64,000 nt of DNA from contig NZ_FOUD01000011.1 of assembly GCF_900114765.1 (NCBI RefSeq), forward strand, positions 78,281-142,280, given 5' to 3'. The notes under the pieces were generated by a model. It did no database searches, was not told where the DNA came from, and was given only the letters and a program-made list of their open reading frames with translations. Source of the stretch: Halopseudomonas pachastrellae. Its GTDB lineage: Bacteria > Pseudomonadota > Gammaproteobacteria > Pseudomonadales > Pseudomonadaceae. Below, piece after piece: positions 43,969-54,941 of the stretch. The position numbers and the translations under genes are program-made. Numbering within the stretch: position 1 is the first letter of the stretch; the number at the start of each line of letters is the position of its first letter.

Positions 43969-45222
43969 TCAGGCCTCGGGCAACAGGGACTCGCCGGCCA
44001 GCAGCTCACTGACGGTTTCGCGGCGACGCACCAGGTGAGTGGTCTCGCCGTCGACCAGCACTTCAGCCGCCCGCGGACGGGTGTTGTAGTTCGAGCTCAT
44101 GACAAACCCATAGGCACCGGCAGAGCGCACGGCCAGCAGATCGCCTTCGGCCAGCGCCAGTTCGCGGTCCTTACCGAGGAAGTCGCCAGTCTCGCAGACC
44201 GGGCCAACCAGATCCCAGGCCTGTGCGGCAACGTCGCTGCGCGGCTTGACCGCATCAATGCCCATCCAGGCGCTGTACAGGGCCGGGCGGATCAGGTCGT
44301 TCATGGCGCCGTCGATGATGGCGAAGTTCTTGTGCTCGGTCGGCTTGAGCAGGTTGACGCGGGTCAGCAGCACGCCGGCGTTGGCGACAATCGAGCGGCC
44401 CGGTTCAAACACCAGCGTCAGGTTGCGACCGGCCAGCGCCTCGCGCACCTTGGCCAGATAGGTGCCGGGGCTCGGCGGTGTTTCGTCGCGATAGGTCACA
44501 CCCAGTCCGCCGCCCAAATCCAGGTGGCGAATGGTGATGCCCTCGGCTGCCAGGCCGTCGATCAGTTGCAGCAGGCGTTGCAGCGCGTCGATAAAGGGCG
44601 TGTCGTCGGTCAGCTGTGAGCCGATGTGGCAATCCACACCGCAGATGTCGATATGGCTCAGCTCGGCGGCGCGGCGATAGACGGCGGGCGCCTGGGCGAT
44701 ATCGATACCGAACTTGTTTTCTTTCAGGCCGGTGGAGATGTAGGGGTGGGTCTTGGCATCTACATCCGGGTTCACGCGCAGGGAGATCGGCGCCTTGATG
44801 TCCAGCTCGGCAGCAACCTGTTGCAGGCGCTCCAGCTCGGCGGCGGATTCAACGTTAAAGCAGTGGATGCCGACTTCCAGCGCGCGGCGCATTTCGGCCG
44901 CCGTCTTGCCAAGACCAGAGAAAACGATGCGTGAGGGCTCGCCACCGGCGGCCAGTACGCGTTCCAGCTCGCCACCGGAGACAATGTCAAAGCCGGCGCC
45001 ACGGCGGGCCAGCAGGTTAAGCACGCCCAGGTTGGAGTTGGCCTTTACGGCAAAGCAGACCAGGTGGGGCACGCCTTCCAGGGCGCTGTCCCAGGCGTCA
45101 TAGGCCTGCTCGATGGCAGCGCGGGAATAGACGAAACAGGGTGTATCGTATTGTTCGGCAATCGACGACAGGGCAACGCCTTCGGCGTGCAGCTCGCCGT
45201 TGCGGTATTCAAACGCGGTCAT
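43969..45222 (-). CDS. lysA: Diaminopimelate decarboxylase LysA
   Basis: A 417-residue PLP enzyme making L-lysine from meso-DAP. The PLP-lysine is in [13 protein letters not shown] (~60), the glycine loop is [12 protein letters not shown] (~230), and the active-site Cys region is [16 protein letters not shown] (~345). It heads the lysA-dapF-DUF484-xerC-HAD unit, behind the small lipoprotein gene. Confidence 0.96.
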   Translation of the reverse strand: MTAFEYRNGELHAEGVALSSIAEQYDTPCFVYSRAAIEQAYDAWDSALEGVPHLVCFAVKANSNLGVLNLLARRGAGFDIVSGGELERVLAAGGEPSRIVFSGLGKTAAEMRRALEVGIHCFNVESAAELERLQQVAAELDIKAPISLRVNPDVDAKTHPYISTGLKENKFGIDIAQAPAVYRRAAELSHIDICGVDCHIGSQLTDDTPFIDALQRLLQLIDGLAAEGITIRHLDLGGGLGVTYRDETPPSPGTYLAKVREALAGRNLTLVFEPGRSIVANAGVLLTRVNLLKPTEHKNFAIIDGAMNDLIRPALYSAWMGIDAVKPRSDVAAQAWDLVGPVCETGDFLGKDRELALAEGDLLAVRSAGAYGFVMSSNYNTRPRAAEVLVDGETTHLVRRRETVSELLAGESLLPEA

Positions 45223-45229
45223 TGGGGCA

Positions 45230-45367
45230 TCACTTCTGGGTCGATTGCTCGGCGTTCTCGGTCTGGGCAGGCACGCTGGCCGTGTCCTCGGGGATATACA
45301 GGGGGCCTTTCTGCCCGCAGCCGGTCAGAACCAGCAACGTGAACAGGGCCGCAGCGAATGGCTTCAT
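45230..45367 (-). CDS. lptM: LptM/LppL-type small lipoprotein
   Basis: A 45-residue lipoprotein: signal MKPFAAALFTLLVLTGC with lipobox LTGC, then the conserved GQKGPLYIPED. The LTGCGQKGPLYLP pattern is that of YifL/LptM, which assists LptD maturation in E. coli; in Pseudomonas the gene upstream of lysA is called lppL. It is transcribed with lysA, seven bases apart. Confidence 0.9.
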   Translation of the reverse strand: MKPFAAALFTLLVLTGCGQKGPLYIPEDTASVPAQTENAEQSTQK

Positions 45368-45489
45368 GTTGAAATCCTTACAGGTAGAATACCCGGCAGT
45401 ATACCCAGCCACCCGGTCGGACGCATCAGCCAGCGGCCCGGCGGCCAGAAAACGGCGCGTAGACGCCCGAGTCAGATGAGAGACAGACA

Positions 45490-45834
45490 ATGCAGGATAT
45501 GAGCGAAGCAAGCTTTCACCAGGCGGTAGACCGTGTACAGGACCTGATCGAGCACGCCCTGGATGATGGCGACCTGGATCTGGAGATGGAGCATATCGAC
45601 GGCTCACTGGTGCTGATCCTGCCAGAGGGTCAGCGGCTGGCCATTGGTCGTCAGCCGGCTTCGCGCGAGCTGTGGCTGGCCACGCCCGATCGTACCCTGC
45701 ACTTCAACTTTGATGCCGAGCAGGGCTGGTTGCACGACAGCGGCGAGGGCACCCTGGGCGAGGTGCTGGCCAGCGTGCTGGAAGAGCTCAGCGGCGAAGA
45801 GCTGGAGCTGGATATCGACGCGGATTCGCGATGA
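45490..45834 (+). CDS. cyaY: Frataxin homologue CyaY
   Basis: A 114-residue frataxin that modulates iron supply to the iron-sulphur assembly machinery. The acidic helix 1 (FHQAVDRVQDLIEHALDDGDLDLEME) and the beta sheet with IDGSLVLILPEGQRLAIGRQPASRELWLA are typical. Divergent from the lipoprotein/lysA operon; overlaps the next gene by four bases (ATGA). Confidence 0.93.
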   Translation: MQDMSEASFHQAVDRVQDLIEHALDDGDLDLEMEHIDGSLVLILPEGQRLAIGRQPASRELWLATPDRTLHFNFDAEQGWLHDSGEGTLGEVLASVLEELSGEELELDIDADSR

Positions 45835-46013
45835 CCGCCAGCGGCCGCCAGCCATCCCCCTGTGTGCGCAAGTGCTGCCTGGACGGCGAGCTGTGCATGG
45901 GCTGCGGCCGCGTAATGAGCGAGATTCTGGAGTGGGGGCGTGCCTCGGATGCGCGCCAGCGCGAGATCATCGAGGCCGCCGCACGGCGTCGGGCCGCGCG
46001 CCAGGGCGGCTGA
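45831..46013 (+). CDS. DUF1289 small cysteine-rich protein
   Basis: A 60-residue protein with the DUF1289 signature SPCVRKCCLDGELCMGCGR, a probable metal-binding Cys4 site, and a short Arg-rich helical tail (IIEAAARRRAARQ). Function unknown. Translationally coupled to cyaY. Its stop faces that of cyaA with a seven-base gap. Confidence 0.9.
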   Translation: MTASGRQPSPCVRKCCLDGELCMGCGRVMSEILEWGRASDARQREIIEAAARRRAARQGG

Positions 46014-46020
46014 GGGCGGC

Positions 46021-48861
46021 TTAGCCCAGCGCCTGCATGGCGTCGTTCAGGGCGGTTTCGAGCTGCTGGCGGTAGCGCAGGTACTGGACGGTCTGCATGC
46101 GCCCACCGGGGTCCACGGCAGAGAGATCAAGGTCGGTGATGTAGCAGGGGTAGGGCTCGCGGTCGCGGCGGCGGCTGAGAATGTGGCGGGCCACCTCGGT
46201 GTAGAGCTGGGCGCCGTACTCCAGTTCGGAAAACTCGCGGTGATCGCAGAAGATGGTTATCCGCAGGCTGCGCCCGGCGCCGGGCTCGGCAATGGCCTGC
46301 ACGGCGTAGATGTCGGCATCCAGGCCACCACGCGGCAGCGCGCGCTGCTCCAGGCGCAGCGGGTGGCCGTCCTGGGCGGGCAGGATGCAGTACAACTCGG
46401 GTTCGCCTTCATCGATGCTGCGATCCAGGCTTTCACCCGCCTGACGGCGCAGCTGAATACTGCGCAAAAAGCGCAACAGCGGCAGCAGCAGGGTTTGTTC
46501 GTCGCGATAGTTCTGCTGGGTTGTCCACAGCGCGCCGCGCTCATCCAGCAGGCTGATGTCGGCCTGCCAGTTGGCGCGCAGACGGTAGAACAGCTGGACG
46601 CGGCCCGGCCGGTCCTGCTGCAGAATCAGGCCCAGGTCCTGGCCCTGCAGCGCGTAGTTGTCGAGCACCAGAGGCTGGTGGCGCGGGCGTGAACGCGCCA
46701 GGTAGCGCAGCAACTGGTCGCGGTCTTCGAGCATCTGCATGCCGATCTGCTCATCCTGCCACTCCAGTACCCTGAAAGCATTTTGCAGCTGCAGGATGAA
46801 GCGCGCCGGCGGGGTGCCCAGCAGGTGCTGGGCGGCGCTGCCAAACAGCTGCTCGACCCGTTCGGCGATGGCACTGGCGCGGTTGCGGCAGAAGCAGCGC
46901 ACCGCCAGCTCGGGCAGGCGCTGATGCTCGCGGCCACCGTTGAGATAGTCGCGCAGGGCCTGCATGCAGGCTTCCTCGCCCTGATACTGGGTGACCAGCA
47001 ACTCGTTCCAGCTGTTCAAGGTGACCAGATCGATGCGCTGAATCAGGTTGTCACGCAGGCCGGAGTAGCCAAGGGCGTCGGTATGGCTGCTGATCAGGTG
47101 CAGGTTTTTCTGGCTGCTGCCGGGCAGCGGGTCCAGGCCGATATTGACCAGCAGCAGGACGCGGCAAGGCTCGCTGGCGCGCGACAGGGCGACCTCGGTA
47201 AGGGCGGGCAGGGGCAACGGAAACTGCTGCTGCAGGCTGTTTACCACGCTGCTGAGTTCGTACTCGCTGAGCGCGCTTTCCCCCGGGTGCAGGACAAAGC
47301 GTGTGGCGCTGTCGATCAGACCGTTACGGTGCCCCCAGGCGAGCAGTTCCAGCAGGTTCAGGCTGCGTTTGAGGGGCGGGTGGCCGCTCAGTTCGATGGC
47401 ACTGAGGCCCTCGCGGTACAGGCTCCAGCTGGGCGGGTTGTCGTCGGTGCCTGCACTCCAGGCCAGCGTCAGCAGGTCTTCGCTGAGGTCCGGGCTGATG
47501 CCCGGGTTGATGAATTCGATCTTGCCCGCCTTGCGCTCGAAGGCGGCGTACAGGCGCCGCCCCAGCAGTGACAGGTCACGTGCGCTGACCGCGTTGATCA
47601 CGCCCTGACTGCGGCCAAACTGCGACAGCAGGCGATAGCTGTGGGTCAGCTCGTTGACCAGCTGGCGGCGCTCGGTTGCCACTTCGCGGATGCGCCATTG
47701 GGGGCGGTCGTCCATCTGCTGCAGCTGGCGGGTGCCCCAGTGCCATTCGCGCACCAGTTTTTCCATCATTTGCCGCTTCCAGTCCAGCAGTCCGCTGCGC
47801 CGGCTCAGGCGCACGTTGGCCTTGATGTACAGGCAACGGCGTATCAGCTCCAGGCGTTCGGTCTCCTGCCGGCTGAGCAGGTAGCGCTCCAGCCGGCGGT
47901 ACAGCATGACGTAGGGGTCCAGTTCATCCTCGTCCGGCTTGCCGGCAAACACCGCCTGCTTGAAGTCCAGGCTGAGGCAGCGCACGCGCGGGTGTTCGCT
48001 GGAGTAGACCTCGGTCAGCAGCAGCTTGAGCACCGACTTGTAGGGCGATTCGATGCCCTTGAACAGCTGCCACAGGCCGGCACCGACAAACTCGCCGGCG
48101 GGAATGGCCGCCACGTGGCCCAGGTCGAGGTAGTCGTCGGCGCGGATAAAGCGCTTGCTGATCAGTTGATGGGTGTAGTCGCGGTAGCGTTGCTCTTCGT
48201 AAACCGGCACCAGCCACCACAGCGGAAAACGGCCGCCCAGGCGAATCGCGGTGCGGTAGAACTCGTCCAGCAGCAGATAGTGCTGGGTGCTGCCGCAGTC
48301 CTCGATGCCCAGTTCGTTGTCACGCTCGCCCTGGGCAAAGCTGGCCGGGTTGATCAGATGAAAGTGGACTTCGCTGTTCTGGCCGGCGGCCCAGTCGCTG
48401 ATCAACTGGCATTTGCGGCTCAGCTCTTCAACCTGTCGGCTATCGAGTTCGGGTGCGTGGCAGACCCATATATCCAGATCGCTCTGCTCGGACTGGCCGA
48501 TGGTGCCGCCGCTGCCCATCAGGTACAGGCCGTGGATCTGGCCGCTGAAGCCGGCGGGGTGGCGGCGATACTGAAAGCTGCGGGTCAGGCTTTGAGCGAT
48601 TTGCAGGCAACTGCTGTCCGGCTCAAAGCCGTGCAGGCCGCAAGGGGTCTCGCGTGAGACAAAACCGGGCAGCAGCGGGTAGTTGACGTCAAACAGCAGT
48701 GGCAGTAGTTGCAGTACGTTGTACTGACGGCTTGGCAGCGCCTGCAGCACCCGGCGCAGGCGCGTGGCGTTGACCGCCATAAAGCGCTTGCGCAGGGTGT
48801 TCAGGGTCTTGCGGTCAATACCCTCGTCAATCCGTGGCTGGATTTCACCGTGCTGCTGCAT
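46021..48861 (-). CDS. cyaA: Class I adenylate cyclase CyaA
   Basis: A 946-residue class I (enterobacterial type) adenylate cyclase making cAMP for Vfr/CRP signalling. The nucleotidyltransferase-like catalytic region contains LMGSGGTIGQSEQSDLDIWVC (~130-150), with the paired Asp. The WWLVPVYEE and ADDYLDLGHVAAIPAGEF segments follow. The long C-terminal part is regulatory. Full length compared with Pseudomonas CyaA. Confidence 0.95.
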   Translation of the reverse strand: MQQHGEIQPRIDEGIDRKTLNTLRKRFMAVNATRLRRVLQALPSRQYNVLQLLPLLFDVNYPLLPGFVSRETPCGLHGFEPDSSCLQIAQSLTRSFQYRRHPAGFSGQIHGLYLMGSGGTIGQSEQSDLDIWVCHAPELDSRQVEELSRKCQLISDWAAGQNSEVHFHLINPASFAQGERDNELGIEDCGSTQHYLLLDEFYRTAIRLGGRFPLWWLVPVYEEQRYRDYTHQLISKRFIRADDYLDLGHVAAIPAGEFVGAGLWQLFKGIESPYKSVLKLLLTEVYSSEHPRVRCLSLDFKQAVFAGKPDEDELDPYVMLYRRLERYLLSRQETERLELIRRCLYIKANVRLSRRSGLLDWKRQMMEKLVREWHWGTRQLQQMDDRPQWRIREVATERRQLVNELTHSYRLLSQFGRSQGVINAVSARDLSLLGRRLYAAFERKAGKIEFINPGISPDLSEDLLTLAWSAGTDDNPPSWSLYREGLSAIELSGHPPLKRSLNLLELLAWGHRNGLIDSATRFVLHPGESALSEYELSSVVNSLQQQFPLPLPALTEVALSRASEPCRVLLLVNIGLDPLPGSSQKNLHLISSHTDALGYSGLRDNLIQRIDLVTLNSWNELLVTQYQGEEACMQALRDYLNGGREHQRLPELAVRCFCRNRASAIAERVEQLFGSAAQHLLGTPPARFILQLQNAFRVLEWQDEQIGMQMLEDRDQLLRYLARSRPRHQPLVLDNYALQGQDLGLILQQDRPGRVQLFYRLRANWQADISLLDERGALWTTQQNYRDEQTLLLPLLRFLRSIQLRRQAGESLDRSIDEGEPELYCILPAQDGHPLRLEQRALPRGGLDADIYAVQAIAEPGAGRSLRITIFCDHREFSELEYGAQLYTEVARHILSRRRDREPYPCYITDLDLSAVDPGGRMQTVQYLRYRQQLETALNDAMQALG

Positions 48862-48869
48862 GGCCCGTG

Positions 48870-49112
48870 TCAGGACCTCGGCGTACGCAGAATGGTGAGC
48901 AGCGTCTGGCTGTGCTCGGCGGCGTCCAGGCCCAGGCTGGTCAGGTAGCCGCCGTCGGGCTGGGTGAGCAGGCCCTTGGCGTGCAGGCGCTCGGCTGCGG
49001 CCACGGTGGCCGGGTCGGCATCGTGGCTGTGGATCTTGAGTCCGGCCTGTGAGTTGGACAGGTCGAACTGGCTGAGTAGATTGATTTCGGTAATGTCGTC
49101 GGGTGTCAGCAT
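48870..49112 (-). CDS. TIGR02647 family small protein
   Basis: An 80-residue protein, MLTPDDITEINLLSQFDLSN, continuing with an HDADPATVAAAERLHAKGLLTQPDGGYLTSLG helix-turn pattern that fits the small TIGR02647 family of marine and pseudomonad Gammaproteobacteria (function unknown; the fold suggests a winged helix). The start with AGGCTCCAGC upstream is preferred over a longer frame at 49139. Same strand as cyaA, 8 bases apart. Confidence 0.8.
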   Translation of the reverse strand: MLTPDDITEINLLSQFDLSNSQAGLKIHSHDADPATVAAAERLHAKGLLTQPDGGYLTSLGLDAAEHSQTLLTILRTPRS

Positions 49113-49270
49113 TGCTGGAGCCTCTTTTCGGGTGTGCAATCAGTCTAGTCGGGTGGCATTGTCAGCGCATTCAGATGACTGATGACGCTGGTGCATTATT
49201 GCCTGCGCGGGTACAAGATGGGGCCGCGTCACGGTGTCGCCACTTCGATCCAACAATGGAGAACAACAGG

Positions 49271-49930
49271 ATGATCAGACTACACGGCTTTGCGGCCAGC
49301 AACTACTTCAACATGGCCAAGCTGGCGCTGCTGGAAAAGGGTGTCGATTTCGAGATCAACAACGTGCACGGCAGCCAGGATCCGGCCTTTCTGGCCATGA
49401 GCCCGCGCGGCAAGGTGCCGGTGCTGGAGACCGACAAGGGCTTTCTCAACGAGACCAACGTCATCCTCGAATACATCGAGGAAACCCAGGGCGGCAAGCC
49501 GCTGCTGCCGAGCGATCCGTATGAGCGTGGCGTGGTGCGTGCGCTGACCAAAGAGATCGAGCTGTACATCGAACTGCCGGCGCGTTCCTGCTTTATGGAA
49601 GTGTTCTTCGGCGGCAAGGTGGATCAGGCAATCAAGGACAAGGCCCGGGTCGAACTGCAGGCCGGTGTCGCCACCCTGGCCCGTCATGGTCGCTTCGCGC
49701 CTTATGTGGCCGGTAGTGAGATGACCATCGCCGACCTGCTGTTCCTCTACAGCTTTGATCTGGCCTGCACTGTTGCGCAGAAGCTGTTTGACCTCGACCT
49801 GAAGGCCGAACTGCCGCAGGGCGCAGCCTTGCTGGAGCTGCTGGCACAGAACCCCAACGTGCAGAAAGTGGCCGCCGACCGCGATGCGGAAATGGCTGCG
49901 TTTATGGCGGCGATTCGGGCCCGTAAGTGA
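49271..49930 (+). CDS. Glutathione S-transferase family protein
   Basis: A 219-residue GST. The N-terminal thioredoxin fold starts MIRLHGFAASNYFNMAK with Ser/Asn at the usual catalytic position. It shows GKVPVLET (cis-Pro), the ESxxI-like NETNVILEYIEE, and an all-helical C-terminal domain with the N-capping motif MTIADLLFLY. Substrate unknown. GGAG lies 10 bases before the chosen ATG. Flanked downstream by a 450-base gene-free stretch. Confidence 0.88.
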   Translation: MIRLHGFAASNYFNMAKLALLEKGVDFEINNVHGSQDPAFLAMSPRGKVPVLETDKGFLNETNVILEYIEETQGGKPLLPSDPYERGVVRALTKEIELYIELPARSCFMEVFFGGKVDQAIKDKARVELQAGVATLARHGRFAPYVAGSEMTIADLLFLYSFDLACTVAQKLFDLDLKAELPQGAALLELLAQNPNVQKVAADRDAEMAAFMAAIRARK

Positions 49931-51388
<1,458 letters not shown>

Positions 51389-51428
51389 GGCGGGAGCGGG
51401 GCACGGTTGGCCGTGCCCCGTTGGTCAC

Positions 51429-53336
51429 TCAGTCGAGCATGTCCTTGAAGCGCTCGTCGGTGCGGAAGGTCAGGGCCTTGTTGAAGCCGGGCACCTGAAT
51501 CTGCGCATCGCTGATGCTGATGGCGGCCTCGTCGATCATGTTCTGACCGAAGTTGTAGATGATATCCAGCTGCCCTTTCAGCGCGCGCTGGTTGTAAGCC
51601 TCGGCGGCGGCGCGGGTCTGTTCGCGGCGCTGCTGCCAGGCCTCGAACGCGTCTGCGCCGTAGCGCTTTTTCAGCATGCGCTCGACCACGGATGGTGCCA
51701 GCACCACGGCGCTGGCGTTGTTGCCGCCAAAGCCCTTGGAGTTGATAAAGCCCACTTCCAGCGGCAGCTGGCTGCGGTCGATATCGCAAGTGCTGATCAG
51801 CAGGCGCTGCTGATGCACGTCATCGGCGACCTGGTCGATGGTCTTGATGCCCGGAATGATCTGGTACTTGAAGCTGCCCAGGGTGGCGGCCAGCTGGTCG
51901 GCGCTGGCGCTGGCCAGCGAGTGACCGACGTAGGCTTTGACTGCCGCGACCGGCCAGCTGCTGATGTTGAACGCCTCGGCTACGCGGTCAAGAATTTCCG
52001 ACTCGGTAACGCGGTTGGCAGGAGTGCTGGAGCCGTGTGCCTGTACAAAGCTGCGCTGCTGCACGGCCTGCGGCCCAACGATCTGCATGGCGGCGTGCAC
52101 GGCCTTGGCCATGGTCAGGTAGTTGCCGGGGCCGGGGGCCGAGATCGACTTCTTGAAGCCGTCGGCATTGATGAAGACATCCGGCACCGCGCCGTGAATG
52201 TCCGCGCCGAGTTCCATTGCCAGGGCATCGTCCATCATCACGAAGAACTGGCCGGACTCGGCCAGAGTGAAGCCGCAGTTGGCGCTGAAGGGGCGGCTGG
52301 CACGGCGGAAATCAACCTCTTCGCTGCCGCCGATCTGGCGCAGGCCGTCTTCGGTGGCCAGTGCGCCCATGGCGCCGTAGCCTTCGATGCATTCCTGGGT
52401 GATCGGCGCTTCCCCGTTACCGACCAGCACCACGCGGGCGCGTCCGCTGGTGATCATGTCGCTGCCTTTTTGCAGGTTGTAAAGGAAGCTGGCGCAGGCG
52501 CCGGTGATCGCGCCGGTGGTGCCGACGCTGCCGAGAATATACGCGTTGATAAAGTCCGCCGGCATGCTGTTCAGGCCCAGCGCGAGCTGCTTGGCGCTGA
52601 CCCGGCCGCCTTTCAGGCGCGACTGCATCAGACCGCCGAAGCTGTTCTCGTCGAGCTGGCTCATGGCGCTGCTGGCAAAGACAGCAACTTCATCGGGTTC
52701 GACGCTGTTGGCGATGGTCTGCCAGTCGATGCCGACCGAGCGCAGCGCGTCGGTGGCGGCAACGATGGTCAGTTGCAAGCCGCGCGGATGGAAACGCGAG
52801 GCGTACAGCTCGCCCGGCTCCAGGCCGCTCGGCAGCTGGCCGGCCGACTTGACCGGCAGGGCGCGGAAGCTGTCCACCTTGAGGTCGCAGCCGTCGTATA
52901 CGGTGACCAGCACCTCGCTGTCATTCAGTGCCTCAACGGCCCAGTCGCTGGGCAGCGGCTCGGGCAACTGCTTGGCCAGGGTAATGAACGAGAAGGGCTT
53001 GCCCGCCTCGCCGGTCACGGTCAGGTTTTTCTGCCAGTGCGCGGCGTCCACGTCCAGATAACGCTTCTCGATGCGGCGCACCAAGGTGCCTTCCAGGATC
53101 TGCTGTCCGAAGCGCTGCTCAACCTCGGCGGCGCTGAGTGGCTGGTCGTCGGCGTCGAGGTATTGATCGCCCTCAACCCGTACCAGTTTCATGAGAACGG
53201 CCAGCCCGACAAGTGTCTGCTGGCGCTCGGCGGCAGGCAGAGACTCGATCACCATGCGGCGGAAGCCGTGGTGGAATGAGCTGCGGCCGGCGGCGTTATA
53301 GCCGCCAAAGCCGACGATGACCGGTAAACGCGACAT
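51429..53336 (-). CDS. fabY: Beta-ketoacyl-ACP synthase FabY
   Basis: A 635-residue ketosynthase of the FabY type, which in Pseudomonas aeruginosa condenses acetyl-CoA with malonyl-ACP to start fatty-acid synthesis in place of FabH. It is longer than FabB/F because of an N-terminal ~200-residue extension. The catalytic Cys is in GAITGACASFLYN, and the two His are in QAHGSSTPANRV and YVGHSLASASA. Length and the start MSRLPVIVGFGGYNAAGRSS match FabY. Confidence 0.93.
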   Translation of the reverse strand: MSRLPVIVGFGGYNAAGRSSFHHGFRRMVIESLPAAERQQTLVGLAVLMKLVRVEGDQYLDADDQPLSAAEVEQRFGQQILEGTLVRRIEKRYLDVDAAHWQKNLTVTGEAGKPFSFITLAKQLPEPLPSDWAVEALNDSEVLVTVYDGCDLKVDSFRALPVKSAGQLPSGLEPGELYASRFHPRGLQLTIVAATDALRSVGIDWQTIANSVEPDEVAVFASSAMSQLDENSFGGLMQSRLKGGRVSAKQLALGLNSMPADFINAYILGSVGTTGAITGACASFLYNLQKGSDMITSGRARVVLVGNGEAPITQECIEGYGAMGALATEDGLRQIGGSEEVDFRRASRPFSANCGFTLAESGQFFVMMDDALAMELGADIHGAVPDVFINADGFKKSISAPGPGNYLTMAKAVHAAMQIVGPQAVQQRSFVQAHGSSTPANRVTESEILDRVAEAFNISSWPVAAVKAYVGHSLASASADQLAATLGSFKYQIIPGIKTIDQVADDVHQQRLLISTCDIDRSQLPLEVGFINSKGFGGNNASAVVLAPSVVERMLKKRYGADAFEAWQQRREQTRAAAEAYNQRALKGQLDIIYNFGQNMIDEAAISISDAQIQVPGFNKALTFRTDERFKDMLD

Positions 53337-53525
53337 CAGGCTGGACTCCTGGCTGTGTCCTGGGCTCCTGCAGCAGGGGCGTGACCGGGTGGTAATGGCG
53401 ATGGACAGCTGTTACCCGATCAAAGGGACGATTGGATTATTGGTTTCGATGTCAGTGCTGACGAGAAATGTAACTGGCTGGTCACGTTTAGACCAATGTG
53501 TTTTTTGTAATCGGCCTGGATACGC

Positions 53526-54284
53526 TTAGTGCCGATAGTCCGCAGCCCCCAGAATCTGCTGCACCTGGCCGCGTTGTTCCAGTTGGGTCAGCGCGCGATC
53601 CAGGCGGTCGAGCAAGCCTCGTGCGTCGGGGTGGGCGCGGGAGACAAACAGGTAGACATCCATGCGCAGCAGCGGGTCACTTGTCACGCTATCTGCGGGA
53701 AGGTCGTCCAGCATCCCGTTCATTGGGTCTGCGTAGTTGATCAGATAAGGCGCGCGACCATGCAGCAGCATTTGCAGGGCTGCGGCATGGCTTTGGGCGT
53801 GGGCGATCTCTACGCGGGCTTGCGGGCTTGCCAGTTGCTGGCCAAGGGGGCCGTAGCTGTAGGCGCCGATCAGGATCACCTTTTGGCCCGACAGGTCAGC
53901 TAAACCGGTAATCGCGGGCTGGAGTGGCTTGCGGTAGACGTTCAAGGCCAGGTTGAACACGGGGGTACTGCCTTGCAGTGCGCTACTGAGCATGTCCGGA
54001 TGGCCGTCACCAGCCATGGAGACGGTCGTTTGCCCGCGTTCTAGCCGTCTGTACAGGCGCGCGGCGGGATAACCGCGAATGGAATAGGGCACCTCCGCTT
54101 CGGTAAACAGGGCATCGGCCAACTGCAGCACAGGGCCGCTCGGTTTGCCGCCGTTGTTCAGCTGAAAGTAAGGTGGAAAGTCGGCTAATGCAAACTCCAG
54201 CGGCGGCGCCTCCTGCGCGCCTGCGCTCAGCGCGGATAGCGACAGAGCTGTCAGGCTGGTAAGTAGAGAAAGAAGGCGTCGCAC
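53526..54284 (-). CDS. Periplasmic solute-binding protein, family 3-like
   Basis: A 252-residue exported protein (signal MRRLLSLLTSLTALSLSALSAGAQ) with a SBP_bac_3-like fold: LEFALADFPPYFQLNNGGKPSGPVLQLADALF at the start and LSGQKVILIGAYSYGPL in the second lobe. No permease or ATPase gene is adjacent. Such orphan binding proteins in pseudomonads may act as sensors or have lost their transporter. Ligand unknown. Confidence 0.82.
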   Translation of the reverse strand: MRRLLSLLTSLTALSLSALSAGAQEAPPLEFALADFPPYFQLNNGGKPSGPVLQLADALFTEAEVPYSIRGYPAARLYRRLERGQTTVSMAGDGHPDMLSSALQGSTPVFNLALNVYRKPLQPAITGLADLSGQKVILIGAYSYGPLGQQLASPQARVEIAHAQSHAAALQMLLHGRAPYLINYADPMNGMLDDLPADSVTSDPLLRMDVYLFVSRAHPDARGLLDRLDRALTQLEQRGQVQQILGAADYRH

Positions 54285-54383
54285 CGGCTACTCCTGCAAT
54301 ATCTGCATGGTCTGTCTGTAGCGTAGCGTTGATTGGCGCCGGGCGCTCCCAGGCCAGCGCCTGCGCGCCAAATGACTACGCAA

Positions 54384-54746
54384 TCAACTGGCCGGCTCGT
54401 AGATCACATAGACCTTGCGAGTGCGCTCACGTACCTCCCAGCTGCCGCTGAAACCGGCGGGGATAACGAAGCGGTCACCGGCACGTAGCAGCCGGGTGTT
54501 GCCATCGGCATCGTGGAGCACGGATTCGCCTTCCAGAATCTCGCAGTACTCGTGCTCGCTGTAGCTGACGGTCCAGTGGCCGGGCTCTGCTTCCCAGATA
54601 CCCGTGCTGAACTGCCCGTCGAGGCTGCTGTAGTGATTGCGTACGTTTTGCGCTGGGTCGCCGCTGATCACCTTGGCGGCGTCTGGGCGGTAGTGTTCGG
54701 CCGGCGTGTCGGCGCTGGCGAAGTCGATGATGCTGGCGATAGTCAT
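54384..54746 (-). CDS. Cupin-domain protein (DUF861/EutQ-like)
   Basis: A 120-residue single cupin. Motif 1 is WTVSYSEHEYCEILEGESVLHD, with His/Glu metal ligands, and motif 2 is GDRFVIPAGFSGSWEV. The Cupin_3 group often lies next to amine/polyamine catabolic genes; here it is divergent from kauB. GGAG six bases before the ATG sets the start. Confidence 0.85.
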   Translation of the reverse strand: MTIASIIDFASADTPAEHYRPDAAKVISGDPAQNVRNHYSSLDGQFSTGIWEAEPGHWTVSYSEHEYCEILEGESVLHDADGNTRLLRAGDRFVIPAGFSGSWEVRERTRKVYVIYEPAS

Positions 54747-54858
54747 GGAAGGCTCCGAGGTTGGAGAGGGCAATGAAGATTGGATTCTATGTCAAAAAAA
54801 ACAAACGTAAAGCAACCTTTGCTGCCTTGTTGAGGCGTTCTTCTGCCGGTTTGTCAAA

Positions 54859-54872
54859 AATATTGAAATATT
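54859..54872. promoter_or_regulatory. Operator-like inverted repeat upstream of kauB
   Basis: AATATT-GA-AATATT lies in an AT-rich island (54780-54875) between the divergent cupin and kauB genes, about 70 bases before the kauB start. It may be a regulator site; the regulator is not known. Confidence 0.3.
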
Positions 54873-54941
54873 GTCGGCGCCTGATTACTGTTGCCTGCAT
54901 TGTCCCGCGCGCCCAGGTGGCGCCCTCGTCAGGAGCAGAGC